Below, piece by piece: positions 7,476 through 16,856 of a stretch of 64,000 nt of DNA; positions within the stretch are counted from its first letter, which is position 1, and every line of letters starts with the position of its first letter. The stretch is from Bradyrhizobium lablabi (GTDB lineage Bacteria; Pseudomonadota; Alphaproteobacteria; Rhizobiales; Xanthobacteraceae), in contig NZ_JAFCJK010000001.1 in the NCBI RefSeq assembly GCF_018131005.1, positions 248,001 to 312,000 on the forward strand. The letters run 5' to 3'. The notes beneath the pieces are model-generated. The model was not told where the DNA came from. It worked only from the letters and a program-made list of their open reading frames with translations, and did no database searches. Position numbers and translations under genes: made by a program.

Positions 7476-8921
7476 TCAATCCGCAACGCGCACATGCACG
7501 ACCGCCCCCGCATCCGCGTAGACGCGCCGCCAGCCCCCGATCCGGTCGAGCAGCTTGACCGCCGGCATGTCCGGCGTGAGCATCACCGCATCAATGTCGT
7601 ATGTCTTGAGCAGATCGAGAAAGCCGTCGACGTCCTTGAGCTGAAGCGCCCGGTAATAGGCCATCTCGAATGCCTCGCCGTAGAGCTCGGCGCGTCCGTC
7701 GATGAACACCGGCATCTGCCGCCAGATCAGGTAACCGCCGAATGGAAGATCGTTGAGGACACGCCTGACGTTATGCGCTTTCAACGCGTCGACAGCGCCC
7801 GCGGGCGAATGGCCGGCCGGCGGTGCTATGGCCTGGCTTGCCGCGACGGCCAAGGTCGAGGCGCAGAGGCCAGCGAGAAGCGCGACTGCGGGCGCAACCC
7901 TCAGCCGCGCCAGACCCACGGCCTTCAAGCCGAATTGCGATGCCACAGGCGTGAGCACCGCCAGCGGCAGCAACATGGCGAAGATCTCGATATTCCTGAC
8001 GTGGGACAGCGCCATGTGCAGCAGGCCCAGCACCAGCGCAATCCTCGGCAGCGGCAACTTCACGCCGCCATAGAGCGCGCCGCCGATGAGCGCGAGAAGC
8101 GCCAGCTCGAACGCGCCGATGGTGCGGAAATCAGCCGGCATCCACTCCGCGATCAGATGCAGGAGCTCTCCGAGAGCGAGAATCCTCAGCGAAGCAAGGA
8201 TCGAGCCCCAGCCATAGGGCGTCAAACAGCACGCGGCGAGCGCACCGAGCCCGAACAAAGTCCAGCGCAGCGCCAAGCTACTCCTGTGCAAGGGCTCCGC
8301 GTTCCACAATGCGTCGAGCGCAAAGGCGCCAACCAGCACCAGGCCGAAGACGAAGCTGCCGTGCAGATTGGCCCAGAGCGCGATCAGCGGCGTAAGCCAG
8401 AATGACGGCGGCTCGAGGCGCTCGCTGGCTGACATGAGGCCGTTCGTCCAGGCGACCAGTATCGGTAGCACGAGCACATGAGGACGCGCCAGCAGATGCC
8501 CAGACGACAGCGCCAGCGCCGCGAGTGCGGCGGCGCTCGCATAGGCCGCGGGCATCCGGCGGTTGAGGATCGAGGTGAGCAGCGCGAAAGCGACGGCGAT
8601 GCAGACCGCGGCCAGCGCCACGGGCCCGGTCCATCCGGCGAGATCGTAGGATTTTGCGTAGAGAACCTGCGCAAGCCAGGACGACGACATCCATGGTTCG
8701 CCCGCCTTGGTGAACGAGTAGAAATCGACGGACGGCAAGGCGCCGTTATCAAGGATCCACCGCCCGATGGTAATCTGCCAATAGGTATCGGAATCGCCGA
8801 GCCGGCTGCCGCCATCGATCAACAGCAGCGCGTAAACGCCGCAGCCCATCCAGAACCAGGCCGGGACCTCGCTCACGACGGAGGCCCTCTCGCGCTGGAT
8901 GGTAGCGATCTCTGCGCTCAT
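7476..8921 (-). CDS. Polytopic membrane protein, GT-C glycosyltransferase-like
   Basis: The 481-residue protein has about ten hydrophobic segments and a soluble C-terminal domain of roughly 110 residues. Features reminiscent of GT-C membrane glycosyltransferases are an early acidic loop (GGSRLGDSDTYWQITIGRWI, residues 37-56) and the C-terminal NDLPFGGYLIWRQMPVFIDG followed by YGEAFEMAYYRAL. No specific sugar or acceptor can be assigned. Its stop codon abuts the hydroxylase pseudogene, and 15 bases separate it from the intact hydroxylase gene upstream, so it is probably co-transcribed with that gene. The trio interrupts the tad locus; whether it modifies pilin or envelope lipid is unknown. Confidence 0.75.
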   Translation of the reverse strand: MSAEIATIQRERASVVSEVPAWFWMGCGVYALLLIDGGSRLGDSDTYWQITIGRWILDNGALPSVDFYSFTKAGEPWMSSSWLAQVLYAKSYDLAGWTGPVALAAVCIAVAFALLTSILNRRMPAAYASAAALAALALSSGHLLARPHVLVLPILVAWTNGLMSASERLEPPSFWLTPLIALWANLHGSFVFGLVLVGAFALDALWNAEPLHRSSLALRWTLFGLGALAACCLTPYGWGSILASLRILALGELLHLIAEWMPADFRTIGAFELALLALIGGALYGGVKLPLPRIALVLGLLHMALSHVRNIEIFAMLLPLAVLTPVASQFGLKAVGLARLRVAPAVALLAGLCASTLAVAASQAIAPPAGHSPAGAVDALKAHNVRRVLNDLPFGGYLIWRQMPVFIDGRAELYGEAFEMAYYRALQLKDVDGFLDLLKTYDIDAVMLTPDMPAVKLLDRIGGWRRVYADAGAVVHVRVAD

Positions 8922-8936
8922 GGCGGCGCACGCCGC

Positions 8937-9764
8937 TCAGTGACGGAACGGATAGGCCAATTGCCCGCCGATCTCGGAGGGTATCGCCTTGTCATCCGCG
9001 CCATAATTCACGGGCAGCGCATTGTCCGGCATCCGAAACGTGCCGAACAGCATATCCCAGATCGGGAAGGTGCCCGCGAAATTGGTGTCACCGCCCTCTT
9101 CGACACCGGTGTGATGCCAGCGATGGAAAACCGGCGTCGCGATCGCGTATTTGAACGGGCCGAGCGTCCAATTGAGATTGGCGTGGACGAAAGCGGAGTG
9201 AAATGTGGTGAAAGGACCGACCCACAGCATGATGTTCGGCGAGATGCCCGCCATCAACAGGACCACGTCAACCGAGATCGTGCCTATCATCAGGTTGACC
9301 GGATGAAAGCGCGCCGCGGAAATCCATTCGAGGTCTTCGGAGGAATGATGAATGGCGTGATATTTCCAGAACCCGCTGCCATGAAACAGCCGGTGCAGCC
9401 AATAGAGCATGAAGTCCGAGGCGACCAGGAAGATCGCCGCCTGCAGCCAAAGCGGAAGCCGTGACAGTGGGCCGTGGCCGTTGTCGTAGAATGCCACCAG
9501 TTCGTCGGCACCATGAACGTTGAACAGGACGGCCGCGCCAAGCACCAGCAACCCGATGCGCAGCACGCGGGCGAACACCGGCACGAAGAACCAGTAGCAG
9601 ATATCGGTGACGAGCTCGCGCTTGCGCCACCAGGGCTTGCCCGGATTGCAGGCCCAGAAGTGGGTCAACACCGAGAAGACAAGCGCCAGAACGATCGTGA
9701 TCGGCGCCACCTTGATCATCGTCTGGCCGACCATCGCGATGATTTCGAGGGGGAGCTCAGACAT
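8937..9764 (-). CDS. Sterol desaturase / fatty acid hydroxylase family protein
   Basis: From the ATG at 9764 (GAGG upstream) the protein has 275 residues, several membrane helices, and the three histidine clusters of the di-iron hydroxylase superfamily: HRLFH, HAIHHSSE and HRWHH. These bind two irons at the membrane face and insert oxygen into a lipid carbon. The substrate is not predictable; sterol, fatty acid or hopanoid-like lipids are all known for the family. An in-frame start at 9791 is less likely. The gene faces the flp pilin across a 280-base gap and heads an apparent two-gene operon with the GT-C-like protein. A broken paralogue lies at the other end of that gene. Confidence 0.85.
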   Translation of the reverse strand: MSELPLEIIAMVGQTMIKVAPITIVLALVFSVLTHFWACNPGKPWWRKRELVTDICYWFFVPVFARVLRIGLLVLGAAVLFNVHGADELVAFYDNGHGPLSRLPLWLQAAIFLVASDFMLYWLHRLFHGSGFWKYHAIHHSSEDLEWISAARFHPVNLMIGTISVDVVLLMAGISPNIMLWVGPFTTFHSAFVHANLNWTLGPFKYAIATPVFHRWHHTGVEEGGDTNFAGTFPIWDMLFGTFRMPDNALPVNYGADDKAIPSEIGGQLAYPFRH

Positions 9765-10044
9765 GACAGCCTCATTCGATGGAGGCCTCATGGGTATCGG
9801 CTCGCGCTTAAAGAGCTGTGAATCCCGATCGATCGCTCGCGGGAGAAAAACCCCGCGGTTTAATCCGACGCCTTAATTCCAAATTTACTGTGCGCAAGAA
9901 CTGCGGGTTCCGGCCGACTTTACGCGATCAAATTAACCGCACCGCAATCGTCGATCCCTAGGCTCCCTAGCATGGTCACGGTGCTGAGAACGCCGACCAG
10001 ACCAAATCCACTTCGACCAGCCACGTGTACACAGGAGTTTGTTT

Positions 10045-10209
10045 ATGAAGAACCTCGTCTCGCGCTTTGTGAAGGATGAGTCTGGCGCGACTGCTATTGA
10101 GTACGGTCTCATTGCCGCCGGCATCGCGATTGCGATCATCACTGCCGTCCGCGGCGTCGGCACGGCGCTGAACGGCACCTTCGGCACGATCTCGACCTCG
10201 CTGAAGTAA
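10045..10209 (+). CDS. flp: Flp/Fap-type major pilin, 54 residues
   Basis: AGGAG (10033-10037) precedes an ATG at 10045 opening a 54-codon gene. The product begins MKNLVSRFVKDESGATAIEY and continues with a hydrophobic helix (GLIAAGIAIAIITAV) and a short polar end. The DESG/ATAIEYGLIAA junction is the classical Flp prepilin site: cleavage after Gly14 leaves Ala1 with Glu at position 5 and Tyr at 6. The size and composition are those of the major subunit of Tad pili, used for adhesion and biofilm. CpaA downstream would process it. A strong terminator after it explains how the pilin can be made in excess over the assembly proteins. Confidence 0.95.
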   Translation: MKNLVSRFVKDESGATAIEYGLIAAGIAIAIITAVRGVGTALNGTFGTISTSLK

Positions 10210-10231
10210 GCACGATTCGGCGAATTCGCCG

Positions 10232-10267
10232 CAAAGGTCCCGGCGGTCCCGGGGCCTTTGTCTTTTT
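10232..10267 (+). terminator. Terminator after flp
   Basis: CAAAGGTCCCGG and CCGGGGCCTTTG pair across a short loop, with a bulge or mismatch in mid-stem, and TCTTTTT follows directly. It begins 23 bases past the pilin stop codon and would separate the abundant pilin message from the cpa genes. Confidence 0.85.
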
Positions 10268-10411
10268 GACGGACTTGCTCCGCCGGCGCTGCGCACGCAC
10301 GCTTCGTGAGGAACCGGGAAGCCGCTTTCAGGTCTTTTCCGATTGTTCACCATTGGCCGCTAGCGTCGCGCCACGTCACAACCTCGGTCCTAGCCTCACG
10401 GCGCTTCTTCC

Positions 10412-10936
10412 ATGATCCTCGACATCGCGCGCTTGATGCTGTTTCCAGCCCTGATGGCATTCGCGGCAGCGAGTGATCTTTTCACCATGACGATCCCCAA
10501 CCGGGTGTCGCTGGGGCTATTGGCCGGCTTCATGCTCCTGGCGCCGCTGACCGGCATGAGCGTCCACGACATGCTCAGCCATGCTGGCGCCGGTGCGCTG
10601 GTGCTCGTGGTGTCGTTCGCCATGTTTGCGATGGGATGGATCGGCGGCGGCGACGCCAAGGTCGCGGCGGCCGCCGCCCTCTGGTTCGGCTTCGACCACC
10701 TGCTCAACTTTCTGGTCTACGCATCTGTGCTCGGCGGCGCGCTGACCCTGCTATTGCTGCAACTCAGGCAGTGGCCGCTGCCTTACCCGCTCGTATCGCA
10801 GGCCTGGCTTGCCCGGCTGCACGATAAGCAGACCGGAATTCCCTACGGCATCGCGCTCGCCCTCGGCGCATTGCTGGCCTATCCAGACACCGATTGGATC
10901 AAGACAATCGATCTCGCACACCTCGCCATGCGCTGA
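10412..10936 (+). CDS. cpaA: Prepilin peptidase CpaA/TadV
   Basis: The 174-residue membrane protein belongs to the short, methylase-free A24 aspartic peptidases. The two catalytic aspartates are visible: Asp22 in AAASDLFTMTIPN and Asp81 in GGGDAK. It cleaves the leader of Flp prepilin and the TadE-like pseudopilins at the inner membrane. Five or six hydrophobic segments fit the family. It is the first gene of the assembly run, separated from the pilin by a terminator and from cpaB by 123 bases holding a possible CtrA site. Confidence 0.93.
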   Translation: MILDIARLMLFPALMAFAAASDLFTMTIPNRVSLGLLAGFMLLAPLTGMSVHDMLSHAGAGALVLVVSFAMFAMGWIGGGDAKVAAAAALWFGFDHLLNFLVYASVLGGALTLLLLQLRQWPLPYPLVSQAWLARLHDKQTGIPYGIALALGALLAYPDTDWIKTIDLAHLAMR

Positions 10937-10980
10937 CGGCGGCGGGTAACCAGCCGTTAAGGTGATTTAGATACGCCTCA

Positions 10981-10996
10981 TTAACCATGCTTTGAC
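10981..10996 (+). promoter_or_regulatory. Candidate CtrA box upstream of cpaB
   Basis: TTAACCATGCTTTGAC resembles the alphaproteobacterial CtrA site TTAA-N7-TTAA with one mismatch in the second half. It lies 64 bases before the cpaB start, inside the cpaA-cpaB gap. Tad pilus genes are CtrA-controlled in Caulobacter; control here is inferred. Confidence 0.45.
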
Positions 10997-11059
10997 GAAT
11001 AGCTGGTCAACTTCCAACACGGCGGCGGCAGCGTCGCGTCATGTGGAAAGTGAAGCGTA

Positions 11060-11845
11060 ATGAATACCGCTCGCATTATGGTCCTGGCAATCGCCGGCTG
11101 TGCCGGCCTCGCGGCCCTTTATCTGGCGAGCGGCGGCGACAAGCCGGCGCAGACACAGCCGGCCGCGCAACTGCAAACTGTCGACATCCTGGTCGCGCGG
11201 TCCGACATCGGTCTCGGCCAAACCGTGAAGGCTGACGACCTGCAGTGGCAGACCTGGCCGGCCGCGACCGCCAGCAGCACCTTCATGCGCAAGGACGCCC
11301 GGGCCGACGCCATCAAGGATGTCACCGGCTCGATCGCGCGCGCTCCGTTCATCCAGGGCGAACCGATCCGCGAACAGAAGCTCGTCAAGGCTGACGGAAG
11401 CGGCTTCATGGCGGCGATCCTGCCGAGCGGCATGCGCGGGGTGTCGACTGAAATCTCGCCGGAAACCGGGGCCGGCGGCTTCATCCTGCCAAACGACCGG
11501 GTCGATGTGCTGCTGTCCAAGCGGGAAAAGAATCCCGACCGCAACGCGGCCGACATCGTCATCACCGAGATCATCCTGACCAATGTCCGCGTGCTCGCCA
11601 TCGATCAGGCGCCGAAAGAGAAAGACGGCACCAACGCACTGGTCGGCAAGACTGTTACGCTCGAATTGAGGCCTGAGCAGGCCGAGACGCTGGCGCGGGC
11701 GCGCCAGACCGGCATCCTGTCGCTCGCGCTGCGCAGCATCGCCGACGCCAACGAGATCAGGACCGACGAAAATTTCAACAGACGCGGCGACACGGTGAGC
11801 GTCATCCGCTTTGGCGTCGCCAGCCAGGCGACGACGCAGAAGTGA
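11060..11845 (+). CDS. cpaB: Flp pilus assembly protein CpaB/RcpC
   Basis: The 261-residue protein has one N-terminal membrane anchor (about 5-23), a SAF domain (about 40-105, with DILVARSDIGLGQTVKADDL) and an RcpC-like region containing LPSGMRGVSTEISPETGAGG and LPNDRVDVLLS. CpaB proteins sit in the periplasm and support the secretin; SAF domains may bind glycan. Its stop overlaps the cpaC reading frame, showing translational coupling in the cpaBCDEF-tadBC operon. The Shine-Dalgarno is weak. Confidence 0.93.
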   Translation: MNTARIMVLAIAGCAGLAALYLASGGDKPAQTQPAAQLQTVDILVARSDIGLGQTVKADDLQWQTWPAATASSTFMRKDARADAIKDVTGSIARAPFIQGEPIREQKLVKADGSGFMAAILPSGMRGVSTEISPETGAGGFILPNDRVDVLLSKREKNPDRNAADIVITEIILTNVRVLAIDQAPKEKDGTNALVGKTVTLELRPEQAETLARARQTGILSLALRSIADANEIRTDENFNRRGDTVSVIRFGVASQATTQK

Positions 11846-11859
11846 CGAGGATAGACGAG

Positions 11860-13329
11860 ATGAATTGCAGGGTAGCCCGGCGGACGATGCGGACGGCCAT
11901 GATCCGCGCCCTGTCGTTTTCGGCGGTCACGGCACTCGCGCTCAACCCCGCGTTGACGCCGGTGGTGGCAAGTGATTACCGCGTCGCGGCATCTCCAGCC
12001 GCCGCGGACAGCTCGATGAACGCACGCTTCCTGTCGCTCGGCGTCGGCAAGTCGGTGGTGATCGATCTGCCACGCGAGATCAAGGACGTGCTGGTCGCCG
12101 ATCCCAAGATCGCCAACGCGGTGGTTCGCTCCGCCCAGCGCGCCTACATCATCGGCGCCACGGTCGGGCAGACCAACATCGTGTTCTTCGACGCCGCGGG
12201 CCAGCAGATTGCCGCCTATGACATCGCCGTCAAGCGCGACCTCAACGGTGTACGCGCCGCGCTTAGGCAGGCGCTGCCCAATTCCGACATTCAGATCGAG
12301 GGTGTCGGCGACGGCGTGATGCTATCGGGCTCGGCGGCGAGCCCGATCGAGGCGCAGCAGGCTTTCGATCTCGCCGCCCGCCTGTCGGGCGGTCCCGACA
12401 AGGTCGTCAACACCATCGCCGTGCACGGCCGCGACCAGGTGATGCTGAAGGTCACCGTCGCGGAGGTCCAACGCTCGATCATCAAGCAGCTCGGCATCGA
12501 CCTCTCCGCCAATCTCAACTACGGCACGGCGGTCGTGAAGTTCAACAACTCCAACCCGTTCACGGCAAACAACGCTGCGCTCGTCCCGGGCAACGCTCTC
12601 ACCACGACATTCGGAGCGACGCCATCGGTCTCGGCGACGCTGCGCGCCATGGAAAGCGCGGGTGTCGTGCGCACGCTCGCCGAACCGAACCTGACGGCGA
12701 TCTCCGGTGAATCGGCGACCTTCATCTCAGGCGGCGAGTTTCCGATACCGACCGGCGTCACCTGCCAAACGACAACGTCGGGCGCGATCGGGCAGTGCGT
12801 CCAGACCGTCAGCTTCAAGAAATTTGGTATTTCGCTCAATTTCACTCCCGTGGTGCTGACCGAAGGACGGATCAGCCTGCGGGTGATGACGGAAGTGTCG
12901 GAAGTCTCGACCGAGAACGCCCTGACGGGCGGCCAGGCGGGAACGACGATTCCCTCGATCAAGACCCGCCGCGCGGAGACCACGCTCGAGATTCCCTCGG
13001 GCGGCTCGATGGCGATGGCCGGCCTGATCCAGGATCAAACCAAGCAGGCAATCAACGGCTTCCCGGGGCTTGCGGAGCTTCCGGTGCTCGGCACGCTGTT
13101 CCGCAGCCGCGACTTCATCAACAACCAGACAGAGCTCATGGTACTGGTCACGCCCTACGTGGTCCGCGCGGTGGCGCAGAAGGACCTGTCGCGTCCGGAT
13201 GACGGCTTTGCCAATGCGTCCGACCCGCAGGCCGATCTCCTGGGCAGCATCAATCGCATCTACGGCGTGCCGGGCCGCACCGATCCGGCGCGCAACTACC
13301 GTGGCACCTACGGCTTCATTACGGACTGA
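11860..13329 (+). CDS. cpaC: Flp pilus outer-membrane secretin CpaC/RcpA
   Basis: The ATG at 11860, with GAGGA 8 bases before it, gives 489 residues; a GTG at 11842 overlapping the cpaB stop is the alternative. After a signal peptide (hydrophobic to about residue 37) come a pilus secretin N-terminal domain (SLGVGKSVVIDLPREIKDV), a BON-like segment (GVMLSGSAASPIEAQQAFDL) and the secretin channel with VRTLAEPNLTAISGESATF, SGGEFPIPTG, SGGSMAMAGLIQ and LPVLGTLFRSRDF. It forms the pore through which the Flp pilus leaves the cell. Confidence 0.95.
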   Translation: MNCRVARRTMRTAMIRALSFSAVTALALNPALTPVVASDYRVAASPAAADSSMNARFLSLGVGKSVVIDLPREIKDVLVADPKIANAVVRSAQRAYIIGATVGQTNIVFFDAAGQQIAAYDIAVKRDLNGVRAALRQALPNSDIQIEGVGDGVMLSGSAASPIEAQQAFDLAARLSGGPDKVVNTIAVHGRDQVMLKVTVAEVQRSIIKQLGIDLSANLNYGTAVVKFNNSNPFTANNAALVPGNALTTTFGATPSVSATLRAMESAGVVRTLAEPNLTAISGESATFISGGEFPIPTGVTCQTTTSGAIGQCVQTVSFKKFGISLNFTPVVLTEGRISLRVMTEVSEVSTENALTGGQAGTTIPSIKTRRAETTLEIPSGGSMAMAGLIQDQTKQAINGFPGLAELPVLGTLFRSRDFINNQTELMVLVTPYVVRAVAQKDLSRPDDGFANASDPQADLLGSINRIYGVPGRTDPARNYRGTYGFITD

Positions 13330-13338
13330 GGCGGGACG

Positions 13339-14091
13339 ATGAAACAGACGACAGCAACGATACCCGCCGATTGCATGCGCGCCTTCCGCCTCGCGGGAGC
13401 GCTCATCGGCCTCACGGTGACCCTCGGCGCCTGCCAGCATGCCGCCGACGACAGCCTCGCTTACGTGAACGCGCCCAACGACTATCGCCAGCGGCATCCG
13501 ATCGCGGTCACCGAGGCCGACCGCTCGATCGTGGTGTTCGTCGGCCGTGGCCGGGGCGGCCTGACCGCAGAACAGCGCGCCGAGGTGATGGGAATGGCGC
13601 AGGACTGGCTCCGCGAGGGCACCGGCGTTGTCAGCATCGACGTTCCCGCCGATACACCTAACGCACGCGCCGCCCAGGATTCGCTGCGCGAGATCCGGGC
13701 CACTTTCGCAGCCGCCGGCGTGCCGCCCCACGGGGTCGTAGTTCGCAAGTACCGCCCCCAGGATCCGCGCCACATGGCCGCGATCCGGGTGAACTATCCG
13801 AAGATCTCCGCGGTCGCCGGCCCGTGCGGCCTGTGGCCGGAAGATCTCGGCCCGTCGATCCACAACGGATCCTATTTCGAGAACAAGCCGTACTACAATT
13901 TCGGCTGCGCCAACCAGCGCAACCTCGCCGCCATGGTGGCGGACCCGGCCGATATCTTGCAGCCGCGTGCGGAAACCCCCGCTTATATACCGCGTCGTAA
14001 CATCGCCTTCGATAAGTATCGCAAGGGCACCTCGACCGCGACGACCTATCCCGAGGCGGAAAAAGCCAAACTCAGCGATACAGGCAAATGA
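13339..14091 (+). CDS. cpaD: Pilus assembly lipoprotein CpaD
   Basis: The 250-residue product has a lipobox LGAC with Cys32 as the acylated residue, so it should be an outer-membrane lipoprotein. The CpaD family region includes NDYRQRHPIAVTEADRSI, FVGRGRGGLT and GCANQRNLAAMVADPADIL. CpaD proteins help target or stabilise the secretin. It starts 9 bases after cpaC and overlaps cpaE by the ATGA quadruplet at 14088-14091. Confidence 0.93.
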   Translation: MKQTTATIPADCMRAFRLAGALIGLTVTLGACQHAADDSLAYVNAPNDYRQRHPIAVTEADRSIVVFVGRGRGGLTAEQRAEVMGMAQDWLREGTGVVSIDVPADTPNARAAQDSLREIRATFAAAGVPPHGVVVRKYRPQDPRHMAAIRVNYPKISAVAGPCGLWPEDLGPSIHNGSYFENKPYYNFGCANQRNLAAMVADPADILQPRAETPAYIPRRNIAFDKYRKGTSTATTYPEAEKAKLSDTGK

Positions 14092-15356
14092 TCAGCTACG
14101 CGCGACAGAACTCCGAAGAGCAGCCGGACGCCTCGACACCGGCCGTGGAGGACCATATTGCGCCGGCGCCGCGGGTTTCGGTCCAGGCGTTCTGCGAGAC
14201 GGTCGAGACCGCCGCCGCCGTGCAGTCGGCCGGCGAGGATCGCCGGCTGGCCAAGGCCCATCTCAAGATCCAGATGGGCGGCATGGCCGCGGCCGTCGAG
14301 GCCTATCGCTCGGCACCGACGCCGAACGTCATCATCCTCGAGACCGAGGGCCGCGGCGACATTCTGGCCGGGCTGGACCAGCTTGCCTCAGTCTGCGACG
14401 CCGGCACCCGCGTGATCGTGATCGGCCGCGTCAACGACGTCACGCTCTACCGCGAATTGGTTCGCCGCGGCGTCAGCGACTACGTGATTGCGCCGGCCCA
14501 GACGATCGACGTAGTGCGCTCGGTCTGCAATCTGTTCTCGGCGCCGGAAGCCAAAGCGGTCGGCCGCATCATCGCCATCGTCGGCGCCAAGGGTGGCGTC
14601 GGCGCCTCGACGATCGCCCATAACGTCGCCTGGGCAATCGCGCGCGACCTGGCGCTCGACTCGGTGGTCGCCGATCTCGATCTCGCATTCGGCACCGCGG
14701 GCCTCAACTACAACCAGGACCCGGCGCAGGGGATCGCGGACGCGGTGTTCTCGCCCGACCGCGTCGACACCGCCTTCGTCGACCGCCTGCTGTCGAAGTG
14801 CACCGATCACCTGAGCCTCCTGGCCGCGCCGGCCACGCTCGACAAGGTCTATGATTTCGGCGCCGAGGCGTTCGACGCAATCTTCGACACGCTGCGCACC
14901 ACGATGCCCTGCATCGTGCTCGATGTTCCCCATCAATGGTCGGGCTGGGCCAAGCGCGCGCTAATCGCGGCCGACGACATCCTGATCGTGGCGGCGCCCG
15001 ATCTCGCCAATCTGCGCAACGCCAAGAATATGTTCGATCTGCTGAAGGCGGCGCGTCCGAACGATCGCGCACCGCTTTACTGCCTGAACCAGGTCGGCAT
15101 ACCGAAGCGCCCGGAGATCGCGACCGCCGAATTCGCCAAGGCGATCGAGAGCCAGCCGATCGCCACCATCCCGTTTGATCCGCAGATTTTCGGCTCGGCC
15201 TCCAACAACGGCCAGATGATCGCGGAAATCTCCGCCAATCATCGCTCGGTCGAGATGTTCCTGCAGATCGCGCAGCGGCTGACAGGCCGCGGCGAGACGA
15301 AGAAGCCCAGGGGGTCCTTCCTGTCGCCCCTGCTCGAAAAGCTGCGGGCCAAGTAG
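14088..15356 (+). CDS. cpaE: Pilus localisation ATPase CpaE/TadZ
   Basis: This 422-residue protein combines an N-terminal receiver-like domain (about 60-150; VIILETEGRGD is in the position of a receiver's acidic strand) with a ParA/MinD-type ATPase. The deviant Walker A AKGGVGAST lies at 167-175 and the following VVADLDLAFG is the A' region. TadZ/CpaE proteins mark the pole or site where the Tad machine assembles. Translation is coupled to cpaD. Whether the pseudo-receiver is phosphorylated cannot be told. Confidence 0.93.
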   Translation: MISYARQNSEEQPDASTPAVEDHIAPAPRVSVQAFCETVETAAAVQSAGEDRRLAKAHLKIQMGGMAAAVEAYRSAPTPNVIILETEGRGDILAGLDQLASVCDAGTRVIVIGRVNDVTLYRELVRRGVSDYVIAPAQTIDVVRSVCNLFSAPEAKAVGRIIAIVGAKGGVGASTIAHNVAWAIARDLALDSVVADLDLAFGTAGLNYNQDPAQGIADAVFSPDRVDTAFVDRLLSKCTDHLSLLAAPATLDKVYDFGAEAFDAIFDTLRTTMPCIVLDVPHQWSGWAKRALIAADDILIVAAPDLANLRNAKNMFDLLKAARPNDRAPLYCLNQVGIPKRPEIATAEFAKAIESQPIATIPFDPQIFGSASNNGQMIAEISANHRSVEMFLQIAQRLTGRGETKKPRGSFLSPLLEKLRAK

Positions 15357-15380
15357 CGGCCCTCATGGAGCAAAGACGTC

Positions 15381-16844
15381 GTGTTCGGTAAGCGTAGCGG
15401 AAATGACTTCGACCCGCGGTCGTCCAAGCCCGCATTTCAGGCGCCGGAACCTGCCGCCGCGCCAAGCATTCCGCGCGAGACGGCCGCACCGACGATCCCG
15501 TCGCCGCCAATTGCCGCGATCAAGCCGCCGCCCGCACCGACGATCGAGTCACGCCGCTCCGACAACTACTACCAGGTCAAGGCGACGATCTTCGGCGCCC
15601 TGATCGAGGCGATCGACCTTGCGCAGCTCGCCAAGCTCGACAGCGAATCGGCTCGTGAGGAAATCCGCGACATCGTCAACGAGATCATCGCGATCAAGAA
15701 TATCGTGATGTCGATCGCCGAGCAGGAGGAGCTGCTCGACGACATCTGCAACGACGTGCTCGGCTACGGTCCGCTGGAGCCCTTGCTGTCGCGTGACGAC
15801 ATCGCCGACATCATGGTCAACGGCGCCGGCACGGTGTTCATCGAAGTCGGCGGCAAGATCCAGCGCACCGGCATCCGCTTCCGCGACAACCAGCAGCTTC
15901 TCAACATCTGCCAGCGCATCGTCAGCCAGGTCGGGCGGCGCGTCGACGAATCCTCGCCGATCTGCGACGCCCGCCTCGCCGACGGCTCGCGCGTTAACGC
16001 CATCGTGCCGCCACTGGCGATCGACGGCCCCGCGCTCACCATCCGCAAATTCAAAAAGGACAAGCTGACGCTGGACCAGCTCGTCAAGTTCGGCGCGATC
16101 ACGCCGGAAGGCGCGACCATCCTGCAGATCATCGGCCGCGTCCGCTGCAACGTGTTGATTTCCGGCGGCACCGGCTCGGGCAAGACCACGCTGCTGAACT
16201 GCCTCACCAACTATATCGAGCATGACGAGCGCATCATCACGTGCGAAGACGCAGCCGAACTGCAGCTGCAGCAACCGCATGTGGTGCGGCTGGAAACCCG
16301 TCCGCCGAACATCGAGGGGGAAGGCCAGATCACGATGCGCGAGCTGGTCCGCAACTGTCTGCGTATGCGTCCCGAGCGTATCATCGTCGGCGAAGTCCGT
16401 GGACCCGAGGCGTTCGACCTGCTGCAGGCGATGAATACCGGCCATGACGGCTCGATGGGCACGCTGCACGCCAACAACCCGCGCGAGGCCCTCTCGCGCT
16501 GCGAATCCATGATCACGATGGGCGGCTTCTCGCTGCCCTCGCGCACCATCCGCGAGATGATCTGCGCCTCGATCGACGTGATCATCCAGGCGGCGCGCCT
16601 GCGTGACGGTTCGCGCCGCATCACGCACATTACCGAGGTGATGGGCATGGAAGGCGACACCATCATCACTCAGGACGTCTTCCTGTACGACATGATCGGC
16701 GAAGATGCGAACGGCAAGATCATCGGCAACCACCGCTCGACCGGCATCGGCCGTCCGAAGTTCTGGGAGCGTGCGCGCTACTACAACGAAGAGAAGCGGC
16801 TCGGAGCGGCGCTCGACGCCTCCGAGGCCCCGCCTCCGACTTAA
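15381..16844 (+). CDS. cpaF: Tad secretion ATPase CpaF/TadA
   Basis: A GTG start gives 487 residues. A Pro/Ala-rich N-terminus (about 15-65) precedes the conserved domain of type II/IV secretion ATPases, with [20 protein letters not shown] and the Walker [10 protein letters not shown] (about 260-268), followed by the Asp-box/Walker B region [20 protein letters not shown] and the His box GTLHANNP. It powers both extension and retraction of Flp pili at the inner membrane. GGAG lies upstream of the GTG. It is followed at 12 bases by tadB, its membrane partner. Confidence 0.95.
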   Translation: MFGKRSGNDFDPRSSKPAFQAPEPAAAPSIPRETAAPTIPSPPIAAIKPPPAPTIESRRSDNYYQVKATIFGALIEAIDLAQLAKLDSESAREEIRDIVNEIIAIKNIVMSIAEQEELLDDICNDVLGYGPLEPLLSRDDIADIMVNGAGTVFIEVGGKIQRTGIRFRDNQQLLNICQRIVSQVGRRVDESSPICDARLADGSRVNAIVPPLAIDGPALTIRKFKKDKLTLDQLVKFGAITPEGATILQIIGRVRCNVLISGGTGSGKTTLLNCLTNYIEHDERIITCEDAAELQLQQPHVVRLETRPPNIEGEGQITMRELVRNCLRMRPERIIVGEVRGPEAFDLLQAMNTGHDGSMGTLHANNPREALSRCESMITMGGFSLPSRTIREMICASIDVIIQAARLRDGSRRITHITEVMGMEGDTIITQDVFLYDMIGEDANGKIIGNHRSTGIGRPKFWERARYYNEEKRLGAALDASEAPPPT

Positions 16845-16856
16845 GGGAAACGCGCG

